From: Candidatus Hydrogenedentota bacterium | GTDB lineage: Bacteria; Hydrogenedentota; Hydrogenedentia; Hydrogenedentales; SLHB01 | NCBI GenBank assembly: GCA_029262095.1 | Contig: JAJDAB010000503.1 | Location: forward strand, 1 to 5,643 | DNA length: 5,643 nt | Reading direction: 5' to 3' | Shown: positions 1 to 4,966 of the stretch, piece after piece | Numbering within the stretch: the stretch's first letter is position 1 | Layout: each line of letters begins with the position of its first letter | The notes under the pieces: model-generated | Seen by the model: the letters and a program-made list of their open reading frames with translations, nothing else | Database searches by the model: none | Told to the model about the DNA's origin: nothing | Program-made: the position numbers and the translations under genes

Positions 1-681
1 GTAATGGAATTTGGCGGCGGTACGGGCGCGGCGGCGCGATTAGCCGAAAGTCGAATACTCGGCGTTGCCGGTGTACCCGTCGCGGGTGACGCCGTCGACC
101 AAGCGATCATCCGGCACAAACTGTTCCCATGCTTCGGCAGCCGCGCGCGCTACGGTCCCGCACAATTGCCAATGCCACAAAATATCTATAACGCCATTCT
201 CGACTGGCAAAATCTATACAAATTGAATACGGAAGAGACCATCAACTGGCTCATCGCTGCAGAAGCCTCTTCCACGGATCCGACGGGGTTGCGTTCGCTA
301 CGCTGTCTCATCCAACAAAACTACGGGTACCCCATGGTGCGCACGGTCGAAGCCGCCAAACGCCTTCTTTCCGACGAAGCCGAAGCGCCGATCGAACTTC
401 GGAACGACGACCTCCAAGTCGGTGTAACGTTGACCCGATCCGAGTTCGACAACCTCATCGACGAAGTGCTCGAAGACATGATGGGCAGCGTCTACGAAGC
501 CGAAAAGAACGCACAAGTCCGACCACAGGATATCGACTTAGTCCTTACAACGGGTGGTACCAGCCTCATCCCCGCTGTGCGCCAGATGCTATTCGACCGC
601 TACGGTCGCGAAAAACTCCTCGAACGCGACACCTTTACCAGTGTAGCCGCAGGACTAGCGGTGGTCGCACGTTTTGCCTAG
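1..681 (+). CDS. Hsp70/YegD-like protein, 5'-truncated by the window edge
   Basis: This is the C-terminal 226 codons of an Hsp70-type ATPase of the YegD-like group, read in frame from base 1; the true start lies upstream. The visible part opens with the second phosphate loop (E-F-G-G-G-T, codons 3-8). It continues through the subdomain IIB region, with a 'RHKLFPCFG' stretch near codons 38-46 like that of YegD relatives. The adenosine-binding signature 'LTTGGTSLIPAV' falls at codons 182-193, followed by 'SVAAGLAVVA' at the end. There is no substrate-binding domain or lid, which fits YegD-type proteins that are little more than the ATPase domain. Odd points: the usual Asp before the GGGT loop is Glu, and the Asp normally two residues after it is absent (GGGT-GAA). 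ATP binding is likely; client and role are unknown. The family is clear, the exact function is not. Confidence 0.85.
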   Translation, partial: VMEFGGGTGAAARLAESRILGVAGVPVAGDAVDQAIIRHKLFPCFGSRARYGPAQLPMPQNIYNAILDWQNLYKLNTEETINWLIAAEASSTDPTGLRSLRCLIQQNYGYPMVRTVEAAKRLLSDEAEAPIELRNDDLQVGVTLTRSEFDNLIDEVLEDMMGSVYEAEKNAQVRPQDIDLVLTTGGTSLIPAVRQMLFDRYGREKLLERDTFTSVAAGLAVVARFA

Positions 682-710
682 TGATACTATCGCGACTTGA
701 ATGAAAAGTT

Positions 711-786
711 ACCAATTGTAGTGTAGGCTTCCAGCCTGCTCTGCCTTTCGGCATGGGTTAGGCAGGAAGCCTGCACTACAATTGGT
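711..786. repeat. 76-bp imperfect palindrome, likely dispersed repeat
   Basis: The arms 711-738 and 759-786 pair over 28 positions with a single mismatch (733/764) and two G-T pairs (724/773 and 738/759). A GC-containing loop separates them, and it can form a small GCC/GGC hairpin of its own. Each arm holds the core 'TAGTGYAGGCTTCC', which has its own short inverted symmetry. It begins 30 bp after the Hsp70-like stop codon and has no trailing T-tract, so it is not a classic terminator, although its transcript would fold strongly. I remember similar palindromes scattered through planctomycete and related genomes; copy number cannot be tested here because this is the only copy in the window. 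Confidence 0.8.
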
Positions 787-805
787 CCAACAATCACCGC
801 CGCGT

Positions 806-832
806 TTGACCAACACGCAAGAACTCTAATAA
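806..832 (+). promoter_or_regulatory. Candidate sigma70-type promoter for the VOC gene
   Basis: TTGACC at 806-811 matches a -35 box in five of six positions, and TAATAA at 827-832 resembles a -10 box. The spacer is 15 bp, shorter than the ideal 17. Transcription would start near 839, giving a leader of about 40 nt to the ATG at 878. That also argues against the in-frame ATG at 833, which directly abuts the -10 box. The call rests on motif and position only. Confidence 0.35.
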
Positions 833-864
833 ATGGATCTCCAGTGGGAGTCCAACCCGTTTTT

Positions 865-869
865 GGAGG
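865..869 (+). promoter_or_regulatory. Shine-Dalgarno site setting the VOC gene start
   Basis: GGAGG lies 8 nt before the ATG at 878. The upstream in-frame ATG at 833 has no such site, and the extra 15 residues it would add do not look like a VOC N-terminus. Confidence 0.8.
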
Positions 870-877
870 CCGTGCTC

Positions 878-1318
878 ATGGTTCACGAAATGTTCCCCTA
901 TCTCTGCGTCGATAACGCGGCAGAAGCAATCGAATTCTACTGTTCAGTCTTTGGCGCAACGGAAAAATTTCGCCTGACGGAGGACAACGGCCGCATCGGA
1001 CACGCGGAACTCGACTTTGGTGGCGCGACACTGATGCTGGCCGATGAGTTTCCCGAATTCGGCATAAAGGGCGCCAACACAATCGGTGCAACGCCCGTGA
1101 CCATTCACCTGCACGTAGACAACGCGGATGATATGATTGCCCGCGCATCGGCTGCCGGTGCTACCGTCGAGCAAGAAGCCAAGGACCAATTTTACGGCGA
1201 ACGTTCCGGCAGCTTTCGTGACCCGTTCGGACACCGATGGAATATCGGTCACAGCATTGAAAAGGTAGCACCGGAAGAAATGCAACGCCGCTACACGGAA
1301 CTGATGAAAGAGAATTAG
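878..1318 (+). CDS. VOC superfamily (glyoxalase/PhnB-like) protein
   Basis: This encodes a 146-residue cytoplasmic protein of the vicinal-oxygen-chelate fold, the superfamily of glyoxalase I, bleomycin-binding proteins and extradiol dioxygenases. Two beta-alpha-beta-beta-beta modules can be seen. Module 1 runs from 'MFPYLCVDNAAEAIEFY' (residues 5-21) through 'GHAELDFGGATLMLADE' (41-57). Module 2 runs from 'VTIHLHVDNADDMIARA' (74-90) through 'GSFRDPFGHRWNIG' (111-124). The last motif is the typical PhnB-like ending, and the length is normal for the family. His42, His77 or His79 and an acidic residue could bind metal, but many PhnB-like members have no proven metal or reaction, so no substrate is assigned. 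The start at 878 is chosen for its GGAGG site. A small membrane-protein gene follows 23 bp after the stop on the same strand and may be co-transcribed. Confidence 0.88.
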   Translation: MVHEMFPYLCVDNAAEAIEFYCSVFGATEKFRLTEDNGRIGHAELDFGGATLMLADEFPEFGIKGANTIGATPVTIHLHVDNADDMIARASAAGATVEQEAKDQFYGERSGSFRDPFGHRWNIGHSIEKVAPEEMQRRYTELMKEN

Positions 1319-1341
1319 CCTTCAACCCAGTGAGAAGATCG

Positions 1342-1488
1342 ATGTCAACCAACCGAAAGGTCCTGGTTTCTTACGCAATAATCGGCGCGACTTTAGTCCT
1401 GTTAGTTGTGATGAATCAGACCGGCGAACCGGCCATGCTGGCCGCCCCCATCGAGTCCGCGCTGGAATACCTGTTTCAAGCAAACTGA
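1342..1488 (+). CDS. Predicted 48-aa single-span membrane protein
   Basis: I do not recognise this gene. The open frame runs from the ATG at 1342 to the TGA at 1486-1488. A short basic N-terminus (MSTNRK) precedes one hydrophobic helix at about residues 7-24 (VLVSYAIIGATLVLLVVM). A short polar linker (NQTGEP) and a mildly amphipathic tail ending 'ALEYLFQAN' follow. By the positive-inside rule the N-terminus should face the cytoplasm. A GAGAAG-like stretch 5-10 nt upstream could act as a weak ribosome-binding site. It starts 23 bp after the VOC gene and ends about 100 bp before a rho-independent terminator, so the two may form one transcript. There is no cysteine lipobox and no clear signal-peptidase site. 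A chance open frame is possible, but helix, position and terminator together favour a real gene. Confidence 0.5.
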   Translation: MSTNRKVLVSYAIIGATLVLLVVMNQTGEPAMLAAPIESALEYLFQAN

Positions 1489-1586
1489 CGGGTAGGCACG
1501 CGACCGTGTCGGGTACAGCTCACGAAACCCATGAGATGACGCCCAGCTTGACCGGCGGCCCGACATTCGGTAAGATTCCCAGCGCT

Positions 1587-1612
1587 GTCGCCTTAGTGCG
1601 GCGGTTTTTTTT
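1587..1612 (+). terminator. Rho-independent terminator
   Basis: GTCGCC (1587-1592) and GGCGGT (1600-1605) form a 6-bp stem that includes G-T pairs, around a 7-nt loop. The stem runs straight into eight T residues (1605-1612). It probably ends the VOC/small-membrane-protein transcript. It also sits only 53 bp before tRNA-Lys, so the tRNAs must have their own promoter or rely on read-through. Confidence 0.65.
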
Positions 1613-1619
1613 CGTGCGC

Positions 1620-1656
1620 CCGGCGGGGCCCCACCGGAGCCGTGGTCAGGCCACGG
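1620..1656 (+). repeat. Two adjacent GC-rich palindromes before tRNA-Lys
   Basis: The first is an 18-bp near-perfect palindrome at 1620-1637, CCGGCGGGG against CCCCACCGG, with one mismatch. The second is a perfect 6-bp hairpin, CCGTGG-TCAGG-CCACGG, at 1640-1656. Together they fill most of the gap between the terminator and the 5' end of tRNA-Lys at 1666. They could structure a tRNA leader or be a remnant of a repeat; the sequence alone does not decide. Confidence 0.5.
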
Positions 1657-1665
1657 AACTCTTCG

Positions 1666-1741
1666 GAGCGGGTAGCTCAGTTGGTAGAGCATCGGACTTT
1701 TAATCCGGTGGCCGTGGGTTCGAGCCCCACCCCGCTCACCA
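1666..1741 (+). tRNA. tRNA-Lys (UUU anticodon)
   Basis: The cloverleaf is complete. The acceptor stem GAGCGGG (1666-1672) pairs with CCCGCTC (1731-1737). The D-arm is GCTC/GAGC. The anticodon stem TCGGA/TCCGG holds loop CTTTTAA with anticodon TTT at 1699-1701. The T-arm GTGGG/CCCAC holds loop TTCGAGC. The discriminator is A1738 and CCA (1739-1741) is encoded in the DNA. It decodes AAA and AAG lysine codons. tRNA-Glu follows 59 bp downstream and may share its transcript. Confidence 0.97.
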
Positions 1742-1779
1742 TATATATACAATAGGCAGCGACGCTGTTTTTTCAGCAT

Positions 1780-1886
<107 letters not shown>

Positions 1887-1902
1887 CCTTGCCGACGAAC
1901 GA

Positions 1903-1920
1903 GTATAACTAATGTTATAC
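1903..1920 (+). promoter_or_regulatory. Operator-like palindrome before the antitoxin remnant
   Basis: A perfect inverted repeat, GTATAAC-TAAT-GTTATAC, ends 8 bp before the antitoxin ATG. The left arm contains a TATAAC that could be part of a -10 box. Ribbon-helix-helix antitoxins commonly repress their own operon by binding such palindromes, so this is probably the autoregulatory operator and possibly overlaps the promoter. It is intact although the genes it would control are broken. Confidence 0.6.
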
Positions 1921-1928
1921 CCACCAGT

Positions 1929-2156
1929 ATGAAGATGGCCATCTCCCTCTTCGACGCTGCTGAAAAGTTCGCGGACCGGTTCGGCATTTCCCGTAGCGAG
2001 TTGTTTCGGAACGCCTTGCAGCGCTACTTGTCCACGCATGGCGATGATTCGCATACTGGTGCGTTGAACGCCTTATAAAAGGCGGAATCGGACGGGGTCG
2101 ATGAGTCGCAAATGGCAGCGCGATTGAAATCGCTCCCGGACGAGGATTGGGATTGA
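1929..2156 (+). pseudogene. MazE/CopG-type antitoxin with in-frame stop
   Basis: The frame starts at the ATG at 1929 and reads 49 codons to a TAA at 2076-2078. It then continues in the same frame for 25 sense codons to the TGA at 2154-2156. The first part looks like a ribbon-helix-helix antitoxin: a short strand 'MKMAISL', then 'FDAAEKFADRFGISRSELF' and 'NALQRYLSTHGDD', with 'ALNAL' before the stop. The part after the stop ends 'LKSLPDEDWD', close to the 'SLP-x-EDW' ending I know from these antitoxins and needed for toxin contact. Beside the usual 'SIPD-x-LF' start, about four residues seem to be missing after residue 7. DNA binding might survive in the 49-residue product, toxin neutralisation probably not. 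No clear Shine-Dalgarno site is present. It belongs with the toxin remnant that overlaps its end. Confidence 0.75.
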
Positions 2157-2302
2157 CTCGCGGCGAAAACTGGTGGGCAACCCTGCCCGCACCCAGCGGT
2201 TCAGGACCGGGAAAACGCCGGCCCGTAGTCGTCATCCAATCCGACGCATTCAACCAAAGCCGAATTCAGATCCATCTGGGCAGGGTGCGAATTGCGCAAT
2301 GA
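2153..2302 (+). pseudogene. MazF/PemK-type toxin, N-terminal fragment
   Basis: From a TTG at 2153, overlapping the antitoxin stop (TTGA), the frame reads 'LTRGENWWATLPAPSGSGPG' and then 'KRRPVVVIQSDAFNQSRIQ'. This is the start of a MazF/PemK endoribonuclease: the 'RGE-x-WW' first strand and the 'GKRRPVVV' loop carrying the conserved Arg (Arg22/Arg23). Similarity ends after about 39 residues, near 2270. The frame then runs through unrelated residues to a TGA at 2300-2302. A full toxin has about 110 residues; the missing part includes the conserved Thr/Ser of the catalytic site and most of the dimer interface, so activity is not expected. The translationally coupled overlap with the antitoxin is typical of intact modules. 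The loss looks like a deletion joining this gene to an oxidoreductase tail. Confidence 0.8.
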
Positions 2303-2391
2303 CCGCATCCACGCGGCACTCGGTATGGAATTTCGCCCGCTCGACGAATCGGATACGCGACTGTGTGGAATCTCTTTTGACAGTGACGTAG
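2289..2391 (+). pseudogene. Tail of an NAD-dependent epimerase/reductase (extended SDR), frameshifted
   Basis: One frame (from 2289) reads 'NDRIHAALGMEFRPLDES' at 2298-2351. The next frame (2353-2391) reads 'IRDCVESLLTVT' and then TAG. Skipping one G at about 2352 joins them into a pattern like the C-terminus of dihydroflavonol/cinnamoyl-CoA reductase-like proteins: S/N-x-R/K-x-x-x-LG-x-E-(F/Y)-x-PLE-x-(S/T)-(L/I)-(R/K)-(D/E)-T-V-x-S-L. Only the last 30 or so residues remain, without the Rossmann GxxGxxG or YxxxK sites, so the piece is inactive. It directly follows the truncated toxin in the same orientation. The family is an inference from pattern memory; chance similarity cannot be excluded. 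Confidence 0.45.
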
Positions 2392-2401
2392 GTAGAACCC
2401 A

Positions 2402-2423
2402 AGCTCAAGCCGGGGTTTGAGCT
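2402..2423. repeat. Short inverted repeat
   Basis: AGCTCAA (2402-2408) and TTGAGCT (2417-2423) form a 7-bp perfect stem with an 8-nt GC-rich loop, 11 bp after the oxidoreductase remnant. No T-tract follows on plus, so a terminator is doubtful. The rest of 2392-2641 shows no convincing gene, only a 12-bp palindrome CGAACTAGTTCG at 2528-2539 and frames too short to interpret. Confidence 0.4.
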
Positions 2424-2641
2424 GCGAATTTGAATATGGTGAGGGTCCGCCTGGTTGATTCCGCAGATGAACTTCGCCCCAATCTTGAGCTACTGACAAT
2501 GATATGAAAAATCTGTTCACTATTGTGCGAACTAGTTCGGTTGAGTTTTTTGGTCATACGCCCCAGAACCCCCGAGTACTGTCACACTTCTTGCCACACG
2601 AGCTCAAAGACTAAATCTATCTCTTCCAAGGTCGAGTTTGC

Positions 2642-3592
2642 TTATTCCTTGGGCTTCGGCCGAGACATCATTTGCAGGACGATGTTTTTGTCCGGTTTCG
2701 GATATACGTTGCGAAGTCCACGAATAAAATTCGCAGAGATAACGGATATGTGTGTCTCCCCTGGAAACACATGTGTCTTTAGATTGAGCCCCGTCAAGTT
2801 CGCTTCTCGCAGCCGTTCCGCCATTTCAAGCATGTTCGGTACCATAGTTGTTGGTTCATCTTCACCGATCGACATAAAGACGTCGGCGTCCAATCGTTCG
2901 TGCGAATCGATAAAGGCTTCTGCGTCGTTTACGATAGTATTATCGTCCCACCAGATTGAAGGGCTTCCAATGATGTACCGATTGAAAGTATCTGGTTTCT
3001 GAAATAGGACGTACAAGCCGAACAAACCGCCGAGCGAATCGCCCCAAAATCCGCGATCTTCCGGCATCGTCGGATAGTTCTTGTCGATAAATGGTTGTAA
3101 TTCCTCTCGAATAAACCTCAAAAAATCGGGGCCACCGCCTGTTGCCTTCTCAAGTTCGGGATCCGGCCAGTTCTTGAATAATTGGTTTGGAAACTTCCTG
3201 CCTTTCCCATAGCTCTCGGATTCAGTGGGAGTTAGATCCCTGGCGCGGATCACAGTGCTCTGCAATGGTGTGTCCATCTTGTAACCGATTCCCACTGCAA
3301 TGATTCGAGGGATCTCTCCAGAATACTGCAATAAATGAATGTCGCGTTTGTAGTCTATGTCTCCGTAACAATCGGTCATGTAGAGCACGGGGAAACGTTC
3401 AGTTTCATCGGCACGACTCCACGGTACTTGAACATAAATTTCGAAGGTTTGATCTATAAACTTTGACTCTAGAACATGAGTTTTTGTCTCGTGCACAACG
3501 AATGGTGGTTCCGCCGCATGCCCTGTCTTTGCTCCAATTCCAATACAAAAGAATACTAAGAGAGTACTCAGGATTATTCTTGAACCCAACAT
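2642..3592 (-). CDS. Secreted alpha/beta-hydrolase, esterase D/IroE-like family
   Basis: This encodes a 316-residue protein of the putative-esterase family (PF00756 type, with esterase D, IroE and Fes). A Sec signal peptide is clear: 'MLGSRIILSTLLVFFCIGIG' followed by a 'GHA-AE' cleavage site near residues 26-27, so it should act in the periplasm or outside the cell. The nucleophile elbow is G-D-S-L-G-G (184-189) with Ser186. The likely acid is Glu244 or Asp245 in 'SIGEDE', and the His is His281 in 'GETHISV'. Family hallmarks include 'RARDLTPT' (116-123) and 'GSPSIWW' (209-215). Length and catalytic triad look complete. Substrates in the family are acyl or siderophore esters; this one is unknown. 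The ATG at 3592 is supported by GAGGAG 9 nt upstream. A sulfatase relic lies just upstream on the same strand. Confidence 0.88.
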   Translation of the reverse strand: MLGSRIILSTLLVFFCIGIGAKTGHAAEPPFVVHETKTHVLESKFIDQTFEIYVQVPWSRADETERFPVLYMTDCYGDIDYKRDIHLLQYSGEIPRIIAVGIGYKMDTPLQSTVIRARDLTPTESESYGKGRKFPNQLFKNWPDPELEKATGGGPDFLRFIREELQPFIDKNYPTMPEDRGFWGDSLGGLFGLYVLFQKPDTFNRYIIGSPSIWWDDNTIVNDAEAFIDSHERLDADVFMSIGEDEPTTMVPNMLEMAERLREANLTGLNLKTHVFPGETHISVISANFIRGLRNVYPKPDKNIVLQMMSRPKPKE

Positions 3593-3601
3593 GAATATCG
3601 T

Positions 3602-3607
3602 CTCCTC
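3602..3607 (-). promoter_or_regulatory. Shine-Dalgarno site of the esterase gene
   Basis: On the minus strand GAGGAG lies 9 nt before the ATG at 3592. It fixes the start and retains the whole signal peptide. Confidence 0.75.
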
Positions 3608-3627
3608 AGTCTAGTGTAATTTCCATA

Positions 3628-3813
3628 CTAACGTAGATAGAAGTGGACCCGGTATCCTGGGCCGTGTCTTTCAGCGAGGGTTGAGCGACTGGTGGGGATG
3701 AGGGCTTTTGCGGGTAGTTCGGCGGCCCAGTTATCGTATTGGTCGTTGAGTCGATCTACTATCTCGGGATGGTCGCGGGCGACGTTGGTGTAAGCTTCCC
3801 CATAATTCCCAGC
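3628..3813 (-). pseudogene. Sulfatase C-terminal remnant
   Basis: Read on the minus strand from 3813 to a TAG at 3628-3630, the 61 codons include 'GEAYTNVARDHPEIVDRLND' and then 'QYDNWAAELP', and end 'RHGPGYRVHFYLR'. This fits the C-terminal subdomain of arylsulfatase-type enzymes, where a 'D-x-GE-x-x-NVA-x-x-HPE-(I/V)-V-x-x-L-x-x-x-Y-x-x-W' stretch follows the last strands. The catalytic CxPSR region and all metal ligands are missing, and an in-frame TGA (3814-3816) closes the frame upstream, so the piece is dead. It is squeezed between the kinase stop (12 bp away) and the esterase leader. Sulfatases are numerous in planctomycetes and relatives, which fits the suggested host. Its GC content seems higher than that of both flanking genes. 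Confidence 0.65.
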
Positions 3814-3825
3814 TCACACCCTACT

Positions 3826-4881
3826 CTATTTCTTGGGATAAGGCCTTAGACCAAGAAGTATTTCAGATTTCTCGGTGAGCGGTTTGGCAGCCAGTTCTTT
3901 ATCGGTGTACCCGGCGAGATTGCTAACAACGAGGTCATAGACGGCCTGACGGTTTTGACCGGTATCGATTTCAATACATTTATTGTTGTTCTTAAAGAGC
4001 TCTACAGTGGGCAGCGTCTCTACCTTGAAGGTGTCGAATCTCCGCTTCATGCTCTCAACATTATCATCAATTCTACCGGTGTACTTGGCTCGACCCAAGA
4101 TACGCTGTTCGAGAACAGCGTAGGGGCACTCAAAGTACAACATTTTGGGGAGCTCAGCTTCTCGACCGAAGATCTCGTACCACGCTTCCATATTACTTAG
4201 GGAACGGGGGAATCCATCTAGCAGGAAGTTGTTCTTCCCTGTTGTTTTGGTAACCGTCTCCATTGCATTCTTGAGCAGAGCCACAACAATTTCGTTGGGC
4301 ACCAACTTACCATCCGTCATGAACTGATCGATGGTGGTGGCCGTCGAACCTCCAGCCTCACGTTCGGTGCGAAGAAGATCACCAGTGGATAAGTGCGTCC
4401 ATCCAAGTTGAGCCTCGGCAAGTTCGCACATCGTTCCTTTTCCGGCACCGGGCCCTCCAAGAACGAAGACAACGTTAGGTGCAGGACAAGGCTGCCTCGG
4501 GTCGTAGTAGTGGATCACGACCTTAGGGGCAGGTGCGACTCCCTTATGGTAGACGTGCCATTCTCTGTCAGTAGGTGGCATCTCATCTTCGCATGTGCTG
4601 TCGTATGCCAGATGACCATCGAGACGACAGATTCGCCAGGATTTGTAGCTGTCGGAGTATGAAATAGAAGGGCTTCTAGCCGATTTACCATCAGCGCGGT
4701 CCCATGCCATCTTACGGTTCCAGTAGCCGATACTTGATTCAGTTCCGGATTCAGATCTAACAGGAGGTGCCGTTGAAGGAACGAAAAGACCATCAACTTC
4801 GGGAAGCCCAGCTCCAGACACTTCAATAAAAAAAGTGTTCGGCTTGAGACTATTTGTTTGAACCATCATATTTTTGTTCAT
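3826..4881 (-). CDS. Eukaryote-type UMP-CMP kinase with unusual N-terminal domain
   Basis: This encodes 351 residues in two parts. Residues 136-325 are a nucleoside monophosphate kinase that transfers phosphate from ATP to UMP/CMP. They show the P-loop 'GGPGAGKGT' (142-150), the NMP site 'HLSTGDLLRTE' (163-173), 'DGFPRS' (222-227), and a short LID 'GRAKYTGRIDDN' (263-274) with 'KRRF' after it. The short LID, 'VVFVLGGPGAGKGT' and 'GRIDDNVES' resemble eukaryotic CMPK1 (human: VVFVLGGPGAGKGT, GRSDDN) more than bacterial Cmk or PyrH. Residues about 15-128 form a separate domain: 'FFIEVSGAGLPEVDGLFVP', a Trp/Tyr-rich middle, 'SWRICRLDGHLAYDS' and 'PPTDREWHVYHKGVAPAPKV'. It recalls a small module I associate with protist and algal proteins, function unknown to me. 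A C-terminal extension ends 'EILLGLRPYPKK'. No signal peptide is visible. Upstream Shine-Dalgarno evidence is weak, and ATGs at codons 5 and 6 are alternative starts. Confidence 0.85.
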   Translation of the reverse strand: MNKNMMVQTNSLKPNTFFIEVSGAGLPEVDGLFVPSTAPPVRSESGTESSIGYWNRKMAWDRADGKSARSPSISYSDSYKSWRICRLDGHLAYDSTCEDEMPPTDREWHVYHKGVAPAPKVVIHYYDPRQPCPAPNVVFVLGGPGAGKGTMCELAEAQLGWTHLSTGDLLRTEREAGGSTATTIDQFMTDGKLVPNEIVVALLKNAMETVTKTTGKNNFLLDGFPRSLSNMEAWYEIFGREAELPKMLYFECPYAVLEQRILGRAKYTGRIDDNVESMKRRFDTFKVETLPTVELFKNNNKCIEIDTGQNRQAVYDLVVSNLAGYTDKELAAKPLTEKSEILLGLRPYPKK

Positions 4882-4966
4882 TTCGCCTAAAGGTGGTTGT
4901 AGTTAGGAATTAATTTAAGGGGTTGACCTGCCTGAGCCTCTCAATGAATAGATCGTGTTGCGGGAA

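Larger units (their letters stand above)
1887..4966. other. Putative accessory island between duplicated tRNA-Glu genes
   Basis: These 3.08 kb lie between the two repeat copies. They hold three decayed plus-strand gene pieces (antitoxin, toxin, oxidoreductase tail) and, on the minus strand, a secreted esterase, a sulfatase relic and a eukaryote-type UMP-CMP kinase. The two intact minus-strand genes look more AT-rich than the VOC and Hsp70 genes to the left. No integrase, transposase or terminal inverted repeat is visible. The bounding repeats include the whole tRNA and its upstream bases, more than the tRNA 3' end usually duplicated by tyrosine integrases. Tandem duplication followed by insertions, or recombination between tRNA copies, is therefore as likely as a single integration. 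Confidence 0.5.

Noticed and set aside
833..877. N-terminal extension of the VOC protein from the ATG at 833
   Set aside because: There is no ribosome-binding site, the ATG abuts a likely -10 box, and the added residues do not fit the family; GGAGG supports 878.
944..1285. 113-codon minus-strand frame opposite the VOC gene
   Set aside because: The plus frame has full VOC motifs and a strong Shine-Dalgarno site; the antisense frame has neither.
1402..1779. 125-codon minus-strand frame with 'GGARTHGHRIKSPMLYQLSY'
   Set aside because: It runs antisense through tRNA-Lys; this peptide is a typical spurious translation of tRNA genes, and the rest is low-complexity Arg/Ser-rich.
1915..2253. 112-codon minus-strand frame across the toxin-antitoxin remnant
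   Set aside because: The plus strand shows toxin and antitoxin family patterns in the expected overlapping order; the minus product is Arg/Pro-rich noise.
2436..2507. 23-codon plus-strand frame 'MVRVRLVDSADELRPNLELL'
   Set aside because: Too short, with no Shine-Dalgarno site and no recognisable similarity.
2528..2560. Palindrome CGAACTAGTTCG followed by a T run, as a terminator
   Set aside because: The palindrome has no spare bases for a loop and the six-T run is several bases away, so a rho-independent terminator is not supported.
2523..3002. 159-codon plus-strand frame opposite the esterase
   Set aside because: It is antisense to a clearly coding gene with a signal peptide and a catalytic triad; its own product is Ser-rich with no family pattern.
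1887..4966. Integrase, transposase or CRISPR array inside the island
   Set aside because: Both strands were read; no recombinase motif, terminal inverted repeat, or regularly spaced repeat was found.
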